DNA of 64,000 nt from NCBI RefSeq assembly GCF_932526225.1, contig NC_064040.1:5987181-6051180 (forward strand). Reading direction: 5' to 3'. Origin of the DNA: Nematostella vectensis (taxonomy: Eukaryota > Cnidaria > Anthozoa > Actiniaria > Edwardsiidae). The translations under genes and the position numbers were made by a program. The notes beneath the pieces are model-generated. The model did no database searches. It saw only the letters and a list, made by a program, of their open reading frames with translations, and was not told the DNA's origin. This document shows positions 42,901 to 54,592 of this stretch, piece after piece. The number at the start of each line of letters is the position of its first letter. Position 1 is the stretch's first letter.

Positions 42901-45900
42901 GTGCCTGGCGCCTTGTTGAATAATGCAGCCAGGCAGAAGTACCAGCTCAATAGGCCTGTAGATTACAACCCACAGCAGAACCAGATGGTGTCACAGTTTG
43001 GCCAGACAGGTCCAAGGGTTGAGGAAGTGAACCACATGAGAGGGTATCAGCAGTTCCAGGCAATGCATGACCAGCAACAGGTAGTCTTCAGCCAGTCTGA
43101 TGGTATGATGATACAGCAGTCATCACAGCAAACAGGTTAGTGAATTCTCAGCCAACTTAGAAACTCCTTTGGTATTTGTGTAAATTCATACAAAAATCAT
43201 TGAACCCAAAAATAAAGATGTTTTGAGCAACAGTAACTCAGTGGTATGGGTATCACTTCTCAATTCAGGGTTCAAATCTGTCAGGGGGGCTTGGCGATTA
43301 GGTTTATAAACCTAGCTTGTCTTAGCTTGTCAGATAAGGATGTACATGTATTTACATGTATTATGGTTGTAAAAGAACAGCTAGAGAAGCTGGCCTGTGG
43401 TATTAATCTTCAAGTGCTTACACACTGACCCACACTCATGAATGTTTACTTATAGTATAAGCAGTATTTATACTGGCAAATTAGGGGGGGGGGGGCTTAT
43501 GTGAAGCCCATTTGATCATGTCTTGCAATGTTAATTTAACATTTTATTTCATCTTATGTGGCTAGATTAACACATATAATACTACTTCTTTTACTTCCCA
43601 AGTCTTGTTGTACAGTTGATCAACATTACTTTTTTTAAACTCGTTAAAAAATGCTACTGTTTTTAAATTGTTTCATGGAATCTGGCTTACAACACCAACA
43701 GGCTTTTCATTGCTTTTTTTTTTGCAGTTAATTCAGAGATGCCTATTGTGGATGTGGACTGCCCTCTACCCCCAGGCTGGGAAATTGCTTATGCTCCAGA
43801 CAACAAGATATACTACATAGAGTGAGCTGATCAAATAATGGTGTTTTGTGGCTTGTGCTATAATAGAATAATAGTTTCTACAACAGATAGCCAAGTACTG
43901 ACACAGTAGCCAGTCATTCCATACATATACATATCTCATCAAATTAATTATACATTTCTGTTGTAGCCACAATACACAGACAACACACTGGAAACATCCA
44001 TTGGAAAAACTAGGTGAATTTGAATTGAGATGTCTCTCTTTGTTAAGATCTCTTATTTTTTACCTAGATTTTCCCACAGTCTCAGACTTTCCCATGGTTT
44101 CTCATTTATTTCTTAATGTGTTTGAAACCTTTGTCTTATTCACTTAAATAACTTTATGATTGTATGACTGGCATGTTATGTAAGAAGATTGTTATAAAAT
44201 TTATCCCAGATTTTCCCAGATGTCAAAACCAATGTCATAATATCCGAAAAAAAATTTGCATAGGCTATTAATGAGCCTCATGTTACTCACCCTCAACTAA
44301 CAATACATCTAACACTATTAGCTTGGCATTGCTTGATAAACCCAACTTATTATTGCAGAATCACCAGATGGCTGGGAGCAAGTGGAATCTCCTCAATATG
44401 GTATCTATTATGTCAAGTAAGTAACCAGTTTTCCACCCAACCTAAAGCAGAAATAATAAAAGTGAGAGCGTCTATCCAAACTAAAACAGAAATAATAACA
44501 TTAAGAGCGTAAGGGTGCTTCGAGTGGAGAAGCAGTGAAAGCACATGCCTCTCACCATACTGCTACTTTAGTTTGAATCTTTACTCTGAGCTCAGTGTCG
44601 TTTTTTGGTTCTTTTCTGTCTTTCTGGGGTATTTGTCTAAATTTTTCCCCTGGTATTTATCTGGTTTCCTTCCACTACAAAAGGACAAAAGACTTAAATA
44701 TCCATCAAATTGTGGGGTAAACACCTTCATGGGCTCTCTTTTTTTCCTCTATCTTCTCCCTCTTCAAAGTGGCTGCTAAAACATTATGTAAAAATATATA
44801 TATATCTAAAAAGGTGAAAATGTGAAAACTAAATATGTATTTTTGACTATTTGCACTAGCCATGCAACTGGCTCCTCCCAGCGTGAACACCCTGCCAAGT
44901 CACAGTACTTCCAGCAGTTGCAGAGTATGCCGTATCGTGAGAATGGCCATCGGGAAGAGTGGAATGGGCTTGCGGTAGGACTGCCAGGCAGGGAAGCTCA
45001 AGATTCACTCATGGCTTCTACCACACATGCAAACCCCTATATTGGAACAGGTAACCTTTTTTTAGGTTAAGAAATTGTGTTAAAGCTTGAGTTAAGTAAA
45101 AGTAATTTAAAGCGTGATGTAGGTGGTGGTTATGTTAACCTTGAGGCAGGTAAAGGGAGGGTAAAATTTGAGTTAAGTGAAGGTAAGGTAAAGCTTGAGT
45201 TAGGTAGAGGTTAGGTAAAGCTTGAGGTAGGCAAAGTTGAGGTAAAGCTTGAGTTAGGTGAAGGTAAGGTAAATCTTGAGTTAGGTAAAGGTAAGATAAA
45301 GCTTGAGTTAGGTAAAGGTAAGGTAAAGCTTAAGTTAGGTAAAGGTAACGTAAAGCTTTAGTTAGGTAAAGGTCAGGTAAAGCTTGGGTTAGGTGAAGGT
45401 AAGGTAAAGCTTGAGTTAGGTGAAGGTAAGGTGAAGCTTGAGTTAGGTAGAGGTTAGGTAAAGCTTGAGTTAGGTGAAGGTAAGGTAAATCTTGAGTTAG
45501 GTAAAGGTAAAATAAAGCTTGAGTTAGGTAAAGGTAAGGTAAAGCTTAAGTTAGGTAAAGGTAACGTAAAGCTTTAGTTAGGTAAAGGTCAGGTAAAGCT
45601 TGGGTTAGGTGAAGGTAAGGTAAAGCTTGGGTTAGGTGATGGTAGGGTAAAGCTTAAGTTAGGTAAAGGTAAGGTAAAGATTGAGGTAGGTAAAGGTAAG
45701 GTAAAGCTTGGGTTAGGTGATTGTAAGGTAAAGCTTAAGTTAGGTAAAGGTAAGGTAAAGCATGAGGTAGGCAAAGGCTTGAGTTAGGTAAAGGTAGGTA
45801 AAGTTTGAGTTAGGTAAAGGTAAGGTATCGCTTGAGTTATGTAAAGGTAACGTAAAGCTTTAGTTAGTTCAATGTAAGTTAAAGCTTGAGGTAGGTAAAG

Positions 45901-46879
45901 GTCGGGTAAAGCTTGATTTAGGTAGACGTTAGGTAAAGCTTGAGTAAGAGGGGCTGCCCTCCCTAAAATTCATTGTTTTTTTCTTTAGTTAAATGTCCAG
46001 TATAATATTTGCAGACATTTTTGTAACTTTTCGAGAGTAACTTGAATAATTCATATTAATGAACAAGATTGAATAATAATGAAACAATAGGTAAAACAAT
46101 GCACTATTGGCAGAGTATAACTAAGCAGTAACTATTTTTAGATAAAAATAATAGATGGAAAATATCAATAGGTTATATAAAGGTAGTGAACAGTGAAAAG
46201 TGTTGGTCTGACTTTCCCATTTTTTTTATATATCATGTTCTCTTTCACATATTTTAGAAACACCAGAGTGGCTCAAGACATATGCAAAGGCTCCATCCAA
46301 ATTTGATCCACTGCTCAAGGTAAATATCAGTTATCACCATCATCTTCATCATCACCATGTTCATTATTGTCATCACCATGTTCATTATTGTCATCACCAT
46401 CATCTAGAACAACACTAACAGCATCATCATGAAAATCATCAACAACACATATTGAGATAAATATTAAAGCACCATCATCATTATTATCATACTTATTATC
46501 AAAAAGCATCATTATCACCATCATGATCATCATTATCATCCGGATCACACCATCAAAAGCAATTCCCATAACAACTGACAACCACAACCTCATATCATAA
46601 CCATCCACAGCTTCATCAGCATCTCCATCCTCCTCGGTCTGCTTCAAAAAAAATGCCCATCTCGCTTGGTCTTGTCCACAGTGGGAGCTCTTCAGGTACA
46701 ACGAGTTGGACTGCTGGCAGACCATCCTCAAGCGGATGTACAAGAAAGAAGTGGAGCAGATTGTGATGCGGTACGAGGAACTGAGGCAGGCGCTTCAGCG
46801 AGAGCTCGAAAGGAGACAGAAACAACACAAGCGCTGCAGTGCAACATATGCTGAGAGTGACAAGGAAAGTGATGTTTGA
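40000..46879 (+). CDS. SAV1: Salvador homolog, Hippo pathway WW/SARAH scaffold
   Basis: Eight exons: 40000-40114, 42092-43135, 43728-43821, 43967-44013, 44359-44416, 44860-45050, 46258-46319 and 46682-46879. Phases close to give about 602 aa. Exon 1 opens MPFRLLRKKISKDKAKK. A long disordered, Q/N/P-rich region follows, with two YRHPPPY motifs. Then come two WW domains: LPPGWEIAYAPDNKIYYIDH with THWKHP, and DGWEQVESPQYGIYYVNH. The C-terminal SARAH-type helix begins TPEWLKTYAKAP and includes KWELFRYNELDCWQ and RYEELRQALQREL. This order is that of Salvador (WW45), which binds Hippo/MST kinase through SARAH and promotes phosphorylation of Warts/LATS. Human SAV1 is 383 aa; the extra length lies in the disordered N-terminal half. 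Intron 1 carries a 63-bp minisatellite and a MITE, intron 2 a SINE, and intron 6 a 27-bp repeat. Confidence 0.93.
40714..41156. repeat. 63-bp minisatellite, seven copies, in SAV1 intron 1
   Basis: Units begin CCCTTCTTGATTCCATCACT and continue through AAATTGGCCAGCACTGAAATC. The period is exactly 63 bp and only one to three positions vary between units. Because 63 is a multiple of three and the unit lacks stops in several frames, long open frames appear on both strands. It lies between two phase-matched SAV1 exons, so I take it as non-coding. Confidence 0.95.
41303..41546 (+). mobile_element. AAGCCGCAT-family MITE, copy 2 (SAV1 intron 1)
   Basis: Begins AAGCCGCATTGTCATCAGTT and shares the internal CAATGATTT...GGAAAACGCAAAA and GAAAGCAGTATGTC segments with the copy at 19330. 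The right end (AGTAAACTATTGACAAT) is decayed but recognisable as the inverted terminus. Confidence 0.75.
43227..43440 (+). mobile_element. tRNA-derived SINE in SAV1 intron 2
   Basis: TAACTCAGTGG near 43235 and GGTTCAAATCT near 43268 match A and B boxes of a Pol III promoter at tRNA-like spacing (about 32 bp). A body follows, ending with GCTGGCCTGTGGTATTAATC and TTACACACTGACCCACAC. No complete tRNA fold with an acceptor stem is apparent. The tail resembles the 67-bp minisatellite unit at 2195-3900. Confidence 0.6.
44515..44790 (+). mobile_element. Possible SINE relic in SAV1 intron 5
   Basis: A weak A-box-like stretch (AGTGGAGAAGCAGTG) is followed about 45 bp later by AGTTTGAATCT, close to a B box. 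The body GGGGTATTTGTCTAAATTTT and CTGGTTTCCTTCC resembles the SINE-like sequence at 27640-27690 (CTCCGGTTTTCCTCC). It is degraded; I rate it as tentative. Confidence 0.35.
45060..45950. repeat. About 27-bp tandem repeat in SAV1 intron 6
   Basis: Roughly thirty degenerate head-to-tail units of the type AAGCTTGAGTTAGGTAAAGG plus TAAGGTA fill most of the 5' half of the intron between the exons ending 45050 and starting 46258. Many units include AAGCTT and GGTAAG-like strings that mimic splice donors. Confidence 0.95.
46325..46640. repeat. CAT/ATC trinucleotide-rich intron segment
   Basis: Low-complexity stretch dominated by ATCACC, ATCATC and TTCATTATTGTC units between the last two SAV1 exons. 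It includes a direct duplication of CACCATGTTCATTATTGTCAT near 46350-46395. The open frame it creates on the minus strand (D-rich) is an artefact. Confidence 0.8.
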
Positions 46880-47469
46880 TGTTTGAAGAACCTTGATTTA
46901 AAGGTGATATGTGATTTACAAGGATCAGTTTATCTGAAGGTGATGTCAGAAGAACACTTGATCTAAAAGTGATTTCTGAAGAACACTTTGAACACTTGAA
47001 CCTCTGACGTCCGAGGAATGGTTTATCTGAAAGTGAACAGACTTGATCTAAAAGTGATGTCGAAAGAGCACTAACCTTAAAGTGATGTCTGATAAAGTCA
47101 GACTTTCCTTTCATTACAAGCCTGAAAGACAGATGTTTCACAAGTTCAGGCTGCACATGAACATGGCTGACGATCTTCGAAGACCTTGAAATTCATTTAA
47201 CAGAGCTTTCGTTCCCAAATGTTCATTTAATCTTAAGGACGTCGGTCGCGAGCTGTGCTAAGTAGGATAGATATAGATTAATCAGGGTTTGCAGCAAATA
47301 CTGGGCCAAGATGGGATAGCAGGGGAAGGGGGTTCTAAGGGTTGGGGGTTCTAAGGGTTGATTTTTGAGATAAAAATTAATTGCTAGTCTTTGTCACAGT
47401 TCCTGTAACAAGATTTTGCAATATGAAAATACGTGGCAGATTATCGTCTGTGGTTGAGGGGGATGCTGA
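46880..47469. other. SAV1 3' region, no gene recognised
   Basis: Follows the SAV1 stop codon and probably holds the 3' UTR. It contains an irregular repetition of the motif AAAGTGATGTCTGA (46905-47095) and nothing else I can support. Confidence 0.4.
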
Positions 47470-47970
47470 ACGTAACCCCACAACCTTATCCTTATCTATT
47501 GCTCGTTAATTCGGTCAGTCCTTGAGTACGCTGCTCCTGTCTGGGCCTCCCTTCCTGAGTACCTTGCAGAGCTTATCGAAACAGTACAACGAAAAGCTAT
47601 TCGAATAATCTACCCTTGCCTTAGCTATGAATCAGGGCTCAAAGTAGCAAAAATGGACTCACTTACAGTCCGCAGAGCAGAACTGTGCCGTCGATTCATG
47701 GCCAAAGCAAGATGCACTGAGCCTATAAAATATATAATACAATCTGGGACTGAGGTCGCCCATGGTTATTCGCTAAGGGGGGGTTGCAGCCGTTTGGATA
47801 AATCAATTGGTGTAACTGAAAGGTATAATAACTTTATCACAATTCGTTTCCAGTAGTTATGCCAGTATTTATTTATACATTGTTAAGTGTAGTGTGCATC
47901 GGCCGACATACTGTAATTTAGCTTATGCTACAAAAGTATGAATAAACGATTATTATTATATTATTATATT
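47470..47970 (+). mobile_element. 5'-truncated LINE, reverse transcriptase C-terminal end
   Basis: From about 47475 to 47856 one frame reads LIYCSLIRSVLEYAAPVW, then PEYLAELIETVQRKAIRIIY and a RR-containing tail ending near 47856. The SVLEYAAPVW and QRKAIRIIYP motifs are typical of the C-terminal end of non-LTR retrotransposon reverse transcriptases (CR1/RTE-like). A 3' flank follows, and the copy terminates in an ATT microsatellite near 47945-47970, like the tails of such elements. The upstream catalytic region is missing, so this is a dead-on-arrival 5'-truncated copy. Confidence 0.75.
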
Positions 47971-48438
47971 ATCTCACTTCGAAATCAGTGATTGGCTCAT
48001 AAAGCATAAAGCTCGTTCAAATATATCTCATTTTTTTCTGCCTTCTAATAAATCTTGGATGACGTCAAAGCGTTTTCATGAACAAAACGTTGACAAAAGA
48101 AAAAGTTGAGTGACTTTTGTTCATGACAGACTGTGACCTCAGCCGTGGATTTTTATTAGAGGACAGACGCATGAATGATCATAGATACGTAGTTATGTAC
48201 AGAATATATATACACGTAAAAAAATTACAACAAAATTATAGAATTCTAGAATATGATGATAATCAGAGTATTTGCCGAAATATTTGATCATCAGACAATA
48301 TTAGTCAGCTGCTAGTCCATCAGGGGAGAAGGGTGGTTTCCCTGCTGATCATGAGGGACGTGCTACCTGTGGCCTAAGTTGGGCCTCTATAGGGGACTTG
48401 CGCTAAGAAGTCACGTGACTTGTGTCAAACCTTCATTT

Positions 48439-48585
48439 AAAGCCGCATTGTCACCAGTATACTTCCGGTCGATTACATAACAATATCCGATGATTTTTAA
48501 CGGAAAATGCGAAAAACATTTCAAAATATTGAAAGCAGTGTGTTTATTAGAAGTTTCTTTGAGGATGTGATTCATAATTTAGAGT
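48439..48585 (+). mobile_element. AAGCCGCAT-family MITE, copy 3 (right end lost)
   Basis: Begins AAGCCGCATTGTCACCAGTA and follows the family consensus through TTTCAAAATATTGAAAGCAG and GTTTCTTTGAGGATGTG. Similarity then ends near 48585 and the inverted right end is missing. Confidence 0.75.
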
Positions 48586-48589
48586 CTGT

Positions 48590-49095
48590 TTTCATTTAAA
48601 CATTTTATTTTTTCGTCGTTCTTTGGCTAGGAGGCCGCAGTCTTCTGTTTATTTCGGTTTGAATTTGCCCCCCCCCCCTGAACTTTATTTAACAGGATAA
48701 CGATATCTACCCAGTCCAAGAACACACATAACATACCCTACCCTACAGTCAAGGCACCGTAAAACATTCATACCCAAAAGAATGATTGTGCCCCATTTTG
48801 TATCTGGGTTCCGTAAACAACCCTTTCTTTTAAGGTCTAGTTTGTATAAATTAGATTCACGATTACTTGGCAAATAGATCTCCCTTTCTTCAAAGGCGTT
48901 ATGAATCTTTTCTGATATCAGACATTGCAAGTTCCTAGTTTACTGGCGCTCTTTCCGGTCTTCCTGTGGTGGTTCGGGTTTCCTGTGGTTCATGTTGTGA
49001 CGTCAGCCTAAATCCTCTCCTTTGGGTTTGCTCTCCTCAGCCCCTGTTTCCTCATAGCCAGCCACAGGGATCCCAATCAGAACGTGCGCTCTGTC
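48590..49095. other. No gene recognised
   Basis: 3' side of the galaxin-NTR gene. An open minus-strand frame at 48685-48930 has no recognised family or supporting splice sites. The rest shows nothing I can name. Confidence 0.4.
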
Positions 49096-52000
49096 TTAGC
49101 CTCCTCTGGCCCCTTTCACTGGCATTCTCATATCTGGTTGCAGGGCCGAGATGCACTTTCCAAGTTCTCTTTGCAATATTTCTTCTGTTTTTGCACTCCA
49201 TATTATTGGTATTCCTTGAAGGGTCAGTTTGTTTGGCACTATTGCGTCCGGCCGTCCGACCACCAAGTATATTTTCCCTGTTGTCATGGTGACGGGGCTG
49301 GAGGCAACGCTTGTGTGGAACACGTGACCTGATCTTGTTCCCTTGAAGTTTTGCTCAACACGAAACTTGTACGAGCTTTTCTGCATTGCGTACAAGCTGC
49401 CCGTGAACACTGCAATAAAATCCAGAACGTTTTTAGGCTTGTGTTCAAAATTGCCAAATTATGATAGACATACACTGGTTGGTCTCACATACCATTCCTT
49501 TCCCCTGAATACTGGAATACGTATTGTTATTGGCTGTCAAAATTGGTGGATGTCGTTTTCGCTGTTGTTATTTGTTGTCGTTGTTGTTGGTTTCGATTGC
49601 TGCTGGTTGTAGTTGTCATGATGTTGTTGTTGTCGGTGTTTTTCATTTTGTTGTCGTTGCTTTTGTTGGTGTTATTATTGTTGTATTTTTACTTTGTCGT
49701 TACAGCCGACACAACTGAAGAATTCAATTTAATTCTCAAGAATTCAAAATGTATTTCACGTCGTATTCGAACTGCATTGAACAATCAATTGTGTTTATGC
49801 AGGCCCGTACCAATGCACCCTCACAACGGCCGAAAGTCCACTTTAAGTTCGCAATAGACGTGCTATTTTGAAGAAAAAACTATTAAGCATAAGCGAATTA
49901 GATAAAAAAAAGGCATTCTAGATACCTTATTTTGCTTAATTTTCGGATTTAAAAAAATCCGCGAACTTAAAGACAAGAAGTCCGCAAACTTTAACTTCGC
50001 GAAATTTAATGATAGTAGAAAAATTGAGGACAGAAAAAAGGTTCTTATAATCTCCTTAAGGACATGTAACAAAAGTATCGATAATGGCCCAGAAACAAGC
50101 ACACTTTTTCATTACAGTAAGACTGACTTTTGAAAGGGACGTGCTGGTTTTGTTTAAATATATTGGTCCTGTTTCAGTTGTTGGTTAACATACATTTTTT
50201 GTAAAAACTGAAAAATAAAGTCACTTGACAATTAAAGTCCCCTTCAAACACAATTTTTCTCCGCGATCGCGAATTTAAAGACGAAAATTGAGACACGCGA
50301 AAATAAAGACGAACAACGTATCCCTGGTATGTCAATTTTGTAGCCAAATCCGATAATAAACGTCTCGTGGAGATACTGCAATGGCATAAAAATCTTTGTT
50401 CTTTGGGGGTGGTCAGATTTTTATCAGAAAACTCCTTCCATACCTGTAACGTCTTCTGTGCAAATCTCTTCCGGAATACCAACTACATCGCGTGTACATT
50501 CCCTCCTACTGCAGCAAGCCTTGCCAATCTTTCGGGGTCTCATCCCCTCGCAGCACCTGTAGCGATCAACTCTGATTCCTCTCTCTCCACAACAGACAAA
50601 TCTTCTCCTGGAGAAGACGATTCCACCGCAACACAAAGACTTTGCAGTGTTGAACTTTCTTTTTCCGCAACACAGAAAACCAGGGCGCTTCGCGCGCAAA
50701 CGACCAGCACAACACATATGGGTTCTTGCGTCAAACCTCGCACAAGTGGCGCGCAACTTTTGCAAGTGTCCTGCAACACAGCTAGCGACAGATTGGTCAT
50801 ACGCCAAGTCCTCGCAACACTTCGTCCCGTATGTAGCGATTGGATAGGCATGTTTGTTGCGGCAACAGGTCTCGAAGCCTGGCGTGTACGCGTTGCGGCC
50901 ACAGCAGCTGAGGTTGCGCCCAGGATGGATGCGCGCGCGGCAGCATGTATGAGACGCCGGGTCGTACGCCTTTCTTCCACAGCATATTGCGTTACGGTAT
51001 GGCGTGACAACGAGTCTACCGTGACAGCAGGTGAGATTGCGTGACGGCAGGAAGGTACGATTGCCGCAGCATTTCGTCTGCAAATAAAAAAATGGGTTTA
51101 TTCTCTTAATAACCCGCCTGTTAAGGTGTACCTTGACAATTTTAAGAATTAAACCAATGAGATGCGACAAAAAAGGAACTTTTCATTGAGTTATGGGCCC
51201 ACAAGCTCATCATGTAGCAGAAAATGTGCTCATGACATGACAGGAGCCACTCAGTTTTGAATATGTCATACAAATCTGCATTCTTCTTGCATTCTTATTG
51301 GCTACAATTTTTAAAATTTGTCTTGTTGGAGGTATGGTACGATATGTCTTAAAATACCTTGTTGGTCTCCCTGTTGAAGATTCGAGACGCACAGCAAATT
51401 TGCGTATTGGGATTATATCCCAGTCCCCCGCAGCATCTCCCCAGAGCGAGGCTGGTCCCTTGAGTAGGGTAAAGTAGACCACCACAGCACGTAAAGCCTG
51501 CTGGGTAAACTCTACCACTACAGCACGCGTGCCTCGAGCTGTTATACGCTGACCGCCCACAGCATTTGGTATCGCGGGCTCTGTGAGCTAGGCTTCCGTT
51601 ACAGCAGATGTGTGTTGTCCTGTTGAAAGGCTGTCGGTTACAGCAAGTATCCCCATCTGAATGAAAATATTAGAAATTAAATCTATTAGAAATTGAATCC
51701 ATTGAATCTCATAAACAATCGCCCTTTGATAATTTCAAGACTTTATGCTTATGAGGAGAAATACATAGGGAAAAATAAGTTGAGAATCTTTTGACCTTAG
51801 TTAAGGGGGGTAACTTCCACGTTGTTGCATCAATGGTATTCATTCATTCTGATAACATCGAAATTCATGCAAAAATAACAAAAAATCACTCTTCTACTTT
51901 GTATCCCAGCATAGAGTTATCTGTTTTGATTTAATTATCCTATTAACAGTTTCCATAGTGAAGAGACAACGTTACCATGACAACAGGGCTCAGCTACGTC

Positions 52001-54592
52001 ATACAGGCTCCCCCCACAGCAGTGCTTTGCGCGCGAGTCGAACTCCTTCATCTGCGTCCCGCAGTACAACACGCGTGAGTCCGCGCGACTCGCGATATCA
52101 TTTGTTGGCCACTCACATCGATGCCTAGTGACGTCATACGGGCGTTTCCCACAGCACTGCGGGATTCCTCGCGGGATCGGGACAATAGCGCCATTGCAGC
52201 ACATGTGAGTGCGGGCATTGAAAGCTTCATTCGAACAACATCTTGACCAATCCCCATGCGTCTTTTTGGACACGTGACCAGGGGCGCAGCAAATTTCTTT
52301 GTCTGGGTTATATACCACGTTTCCACATTTGTGTCCATGTAGTAAGGAAATTTTTGAGTAGAAGAAATCATCACAACGGATCATGGAGGGGTCGTATAAG
52401 ATCGTGCCACAGCAACGGTCGCGGCGACTGTAGCGGCGATGCAAAGTGTCTCCGCAACACATTTGAGAGTAACTGTCATAAGGACTGTTGCCACAACAAC
52501 GCCAGCGACTCCTAAGTGCTGACAACGTGATGTTCCCGCAACACGACTAGAAACACAAAGGACGACCTACGTTTAAATAAATGAAAGCAACTAAAACCAT
52601 TTGCCGTTGGGCTCATATCCCTAAAAAAATCCTAAAAAAAATCTGCGTATTTGGAAAAAACGCCAAGAATATATATTTTTTTGCATTTTATACCATGCTT
52701 GTAAAAAAGGGCAGGATCTGGTTAACTGATATATCATAGGGTGACCGTTTCTTTGAAAATCTACCTGTGTTGTGACGTCATAAATGTCAGTCCCACAGCA
52801 TGCGTGGTTGGCTGGTGCGCTCTCTCTAGGAACTAGTCTTCCTCCACAACAAATGTTTTCCGCTGTGTTGTAGGTCTGGCGTGCGCAGCAAGGCAGCCCG
52901 GGCTTTTTATGGATTGTTCCGTTACAGCAAGTTTGGCGTGTAGGGTCGTAAGTAGTATTTCCACAGCACTGGGCATTGTAGCTGTATGTGCTTAATATAC
53001 TGTCGCAGCATTTTTCTAGTTTTGGGTTAAAAGAAATTCGTCCACAGCATTTACTTTTCCCTGGAAAACAGTCGAGAACACAAATGATCACACTTATGGT
53101 AAAAACCCGGTCTGTCTGATGTATGTTCTTTGATGACTAGTTTTATTCAACTTGTTCCCAGAAACCACGCTCTTTGTGTCCGTCTGCCAATGGCCAAATA
53201 TGCACGTGTTATTTGCCGCTGACACAAAGGTATTTAGGCTTTGAGAACGGGTTTAAATGAAATGGGACCTTCTCATCTCGCGGGATATTGGAGGAAGCTT
53301 TCAAGCAGAGTATCGGATGCGGACTTGGTTCAGTGTTCGATATATTCAATGTTTGGTGTTATTTTAGTTTGTCAACTTCCACGGAAACCCTGCGGTATTT
53401 CCCTCTAACCGTTAGAGGGAAATACCGACGGTTTTCCGAGACAGGCTTATAAGCTGTAATTCTTTGTGAGTGTACATGAGTCCAAATGACGTAAATGAGA
53501 TAGTGTAGTTGTCAGACCACTAGGTATTGCGAGAGACACGTCATGCTTCAACATACACCTAACGTTTCAAAAAGGCCTTAACCACCTAACGCTAAGTACA
53601 AACCTTCAGTAGACGGCTGTGGATTACCATAGCAACACATCTGACGAGTGACGTCAATTACTTTGTCACCACAGCACTTTGCATGCACGTGTGTCATGTT
53701 ACGCAGCGTCTTGCGACAACATATGAGCTCGTTAGCATCGTACGCAACCTTCCCGCAACATCTCGGGTTCACGTTGCTCTTCGATATACCTTGTAAACTC
53801 CCTTTGCAGCATATCGCTGTAGATGGATCATACAATCTTTTATCACAGCAGTAGATTTCCCCGATGCCGCGTCTCCGATTCAGCTTTCCGTTACAACAAA
53901 TAAACTGTGATGAGTCATAGCAAATTGTCTTTTTTTCACCTTGACAACAAGCGGTAAGGTGAGATGAGGAAGTTAGAACCGTTGGGTTTTCTTTCCCTCT
54001 CCCGAGTTTGACGCCTTTGACTTGTTTTTGCGTTTGGTTGCGATCGCCTTGACAGTTGGACAAGGCATGGATGACGACTATTGGGATAAAAATTTGATCA
54101 AATGATGTGGATCAAATGATGTGGATCAAATGATTGAGTGCACAAGTTGCTTTCTCTAGCGTCTATCTAACCTCCTCATTCTAACGCGTATCCCTCTCAC
54201 GGGTACATGAGTATCAGAATCGTTTTTAGAGAACGTTCTACAATGTGTTTTCCCAGCGTGTTCCCTTTTTCTATCGAAGCCTTTGCCATTTTTAAGGCCG
54301 CCCCGTCTTTTGAAAAAAAAAATCACTGCAGTCTAAATTGATGAAACTGTAGACTTTACGAGTTGAGTATTGCATGTCCATCAGTAAAAAAATACAAGTG
54401 AGGGCATTAATTCAACACTTATAAAATCAATAATGACTCGCTAACCCAATATGGGTTAGCGAGAAATCTCATGCAGACCGGGATTGCATTTTAACGTCTA
54501 AGTTTATATAATCCCCGCAAAAAAATAATAACAAATGACGTTTAATACTTACACAAATAGAAAGCCGTGCCTAACCATTCCCCGAACTCCAT
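49096..54592 (-). CDS. Galaxin-like di-cysteine repeat protein with C-terminal NTR domain
   Basis: Seven exons on the minus strand: 54553-54592, 53628-54077, 52765-53060, 51976-52546, 51358-51656, 50444-51077 and 49096-49409. Every junction closes in phase, giving about 867 aa. Exons 1-2 encode a signal peptide (MEFGEWLGTAFYLFVIHALS). Exons 2-6 hold about 45 CC pairs in units such as CCGKVAYDANELICC, CCGNTTYDPTRQTCCNG and CCGRKAYDPASHTCC, the pattern of galaxins, secreted proteins first found in coral skeleton matrix. The last exon reads VFTGSLYAMQKSSYKFRVEQ and then GKIYLVVGRPD, IPIIWS and LGKC. With the preceding CSRREC...EEICTEDV, this resembles an NTR (netrin/TIMP-like) domain. Some units have lost one cysteine of a pair. 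Anemones have no mineral skeleton, so a matrix or mucus role is as likely as biomineralisation. The galaxin call is firm; the NTR call is by pattern only. Confidence 0.85.
49460..50440. other. Last intron of galaxin-NTR gene
   Basis: Intron sequence between the exon ending 50444 and the NTR exon starting 49409. It holds a TTG/GTT-rich low-complexity stretch (49555-49695) and, at about 49800-49875, an inverted partial copy of the MITE found at 26107-26411 (CAGGCCCGTACC...CGCAATAGACGTGCTAT). No other exon is seen. Confidence 0.55.
53393..53427. repeat. 35-bp perfect palindrome in galaxin intron
   Basis: CGGTATTTCCCTCTAAC, a single central C, then the exact reverse complement GTTAGAGGGAAATACCG. 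It lies in the intron between 53061 and 53627 and could extrude as a cruciform or mark the tip of a foldback element. Confidence 0.9.

Noticed and set aside
46327-46743. 138-codon D-rich minus-strand frame
   Set aside because: Created by CAT/ATC trinucleotide repeats in the last SAV1 intron.
48685-48930. 81-codon minus-strand frame downstream of galaxin-NTR
   Set aside because: No similarity or splice sites recognised; the NTR exon already ends in a stop at 49096.
50367-51044. 225-codon plus-strand frame
   Set aside because: Antisense to the galaxin exon 50444-51077, where the minus strand shows clear CC repeats and matched splice sites.
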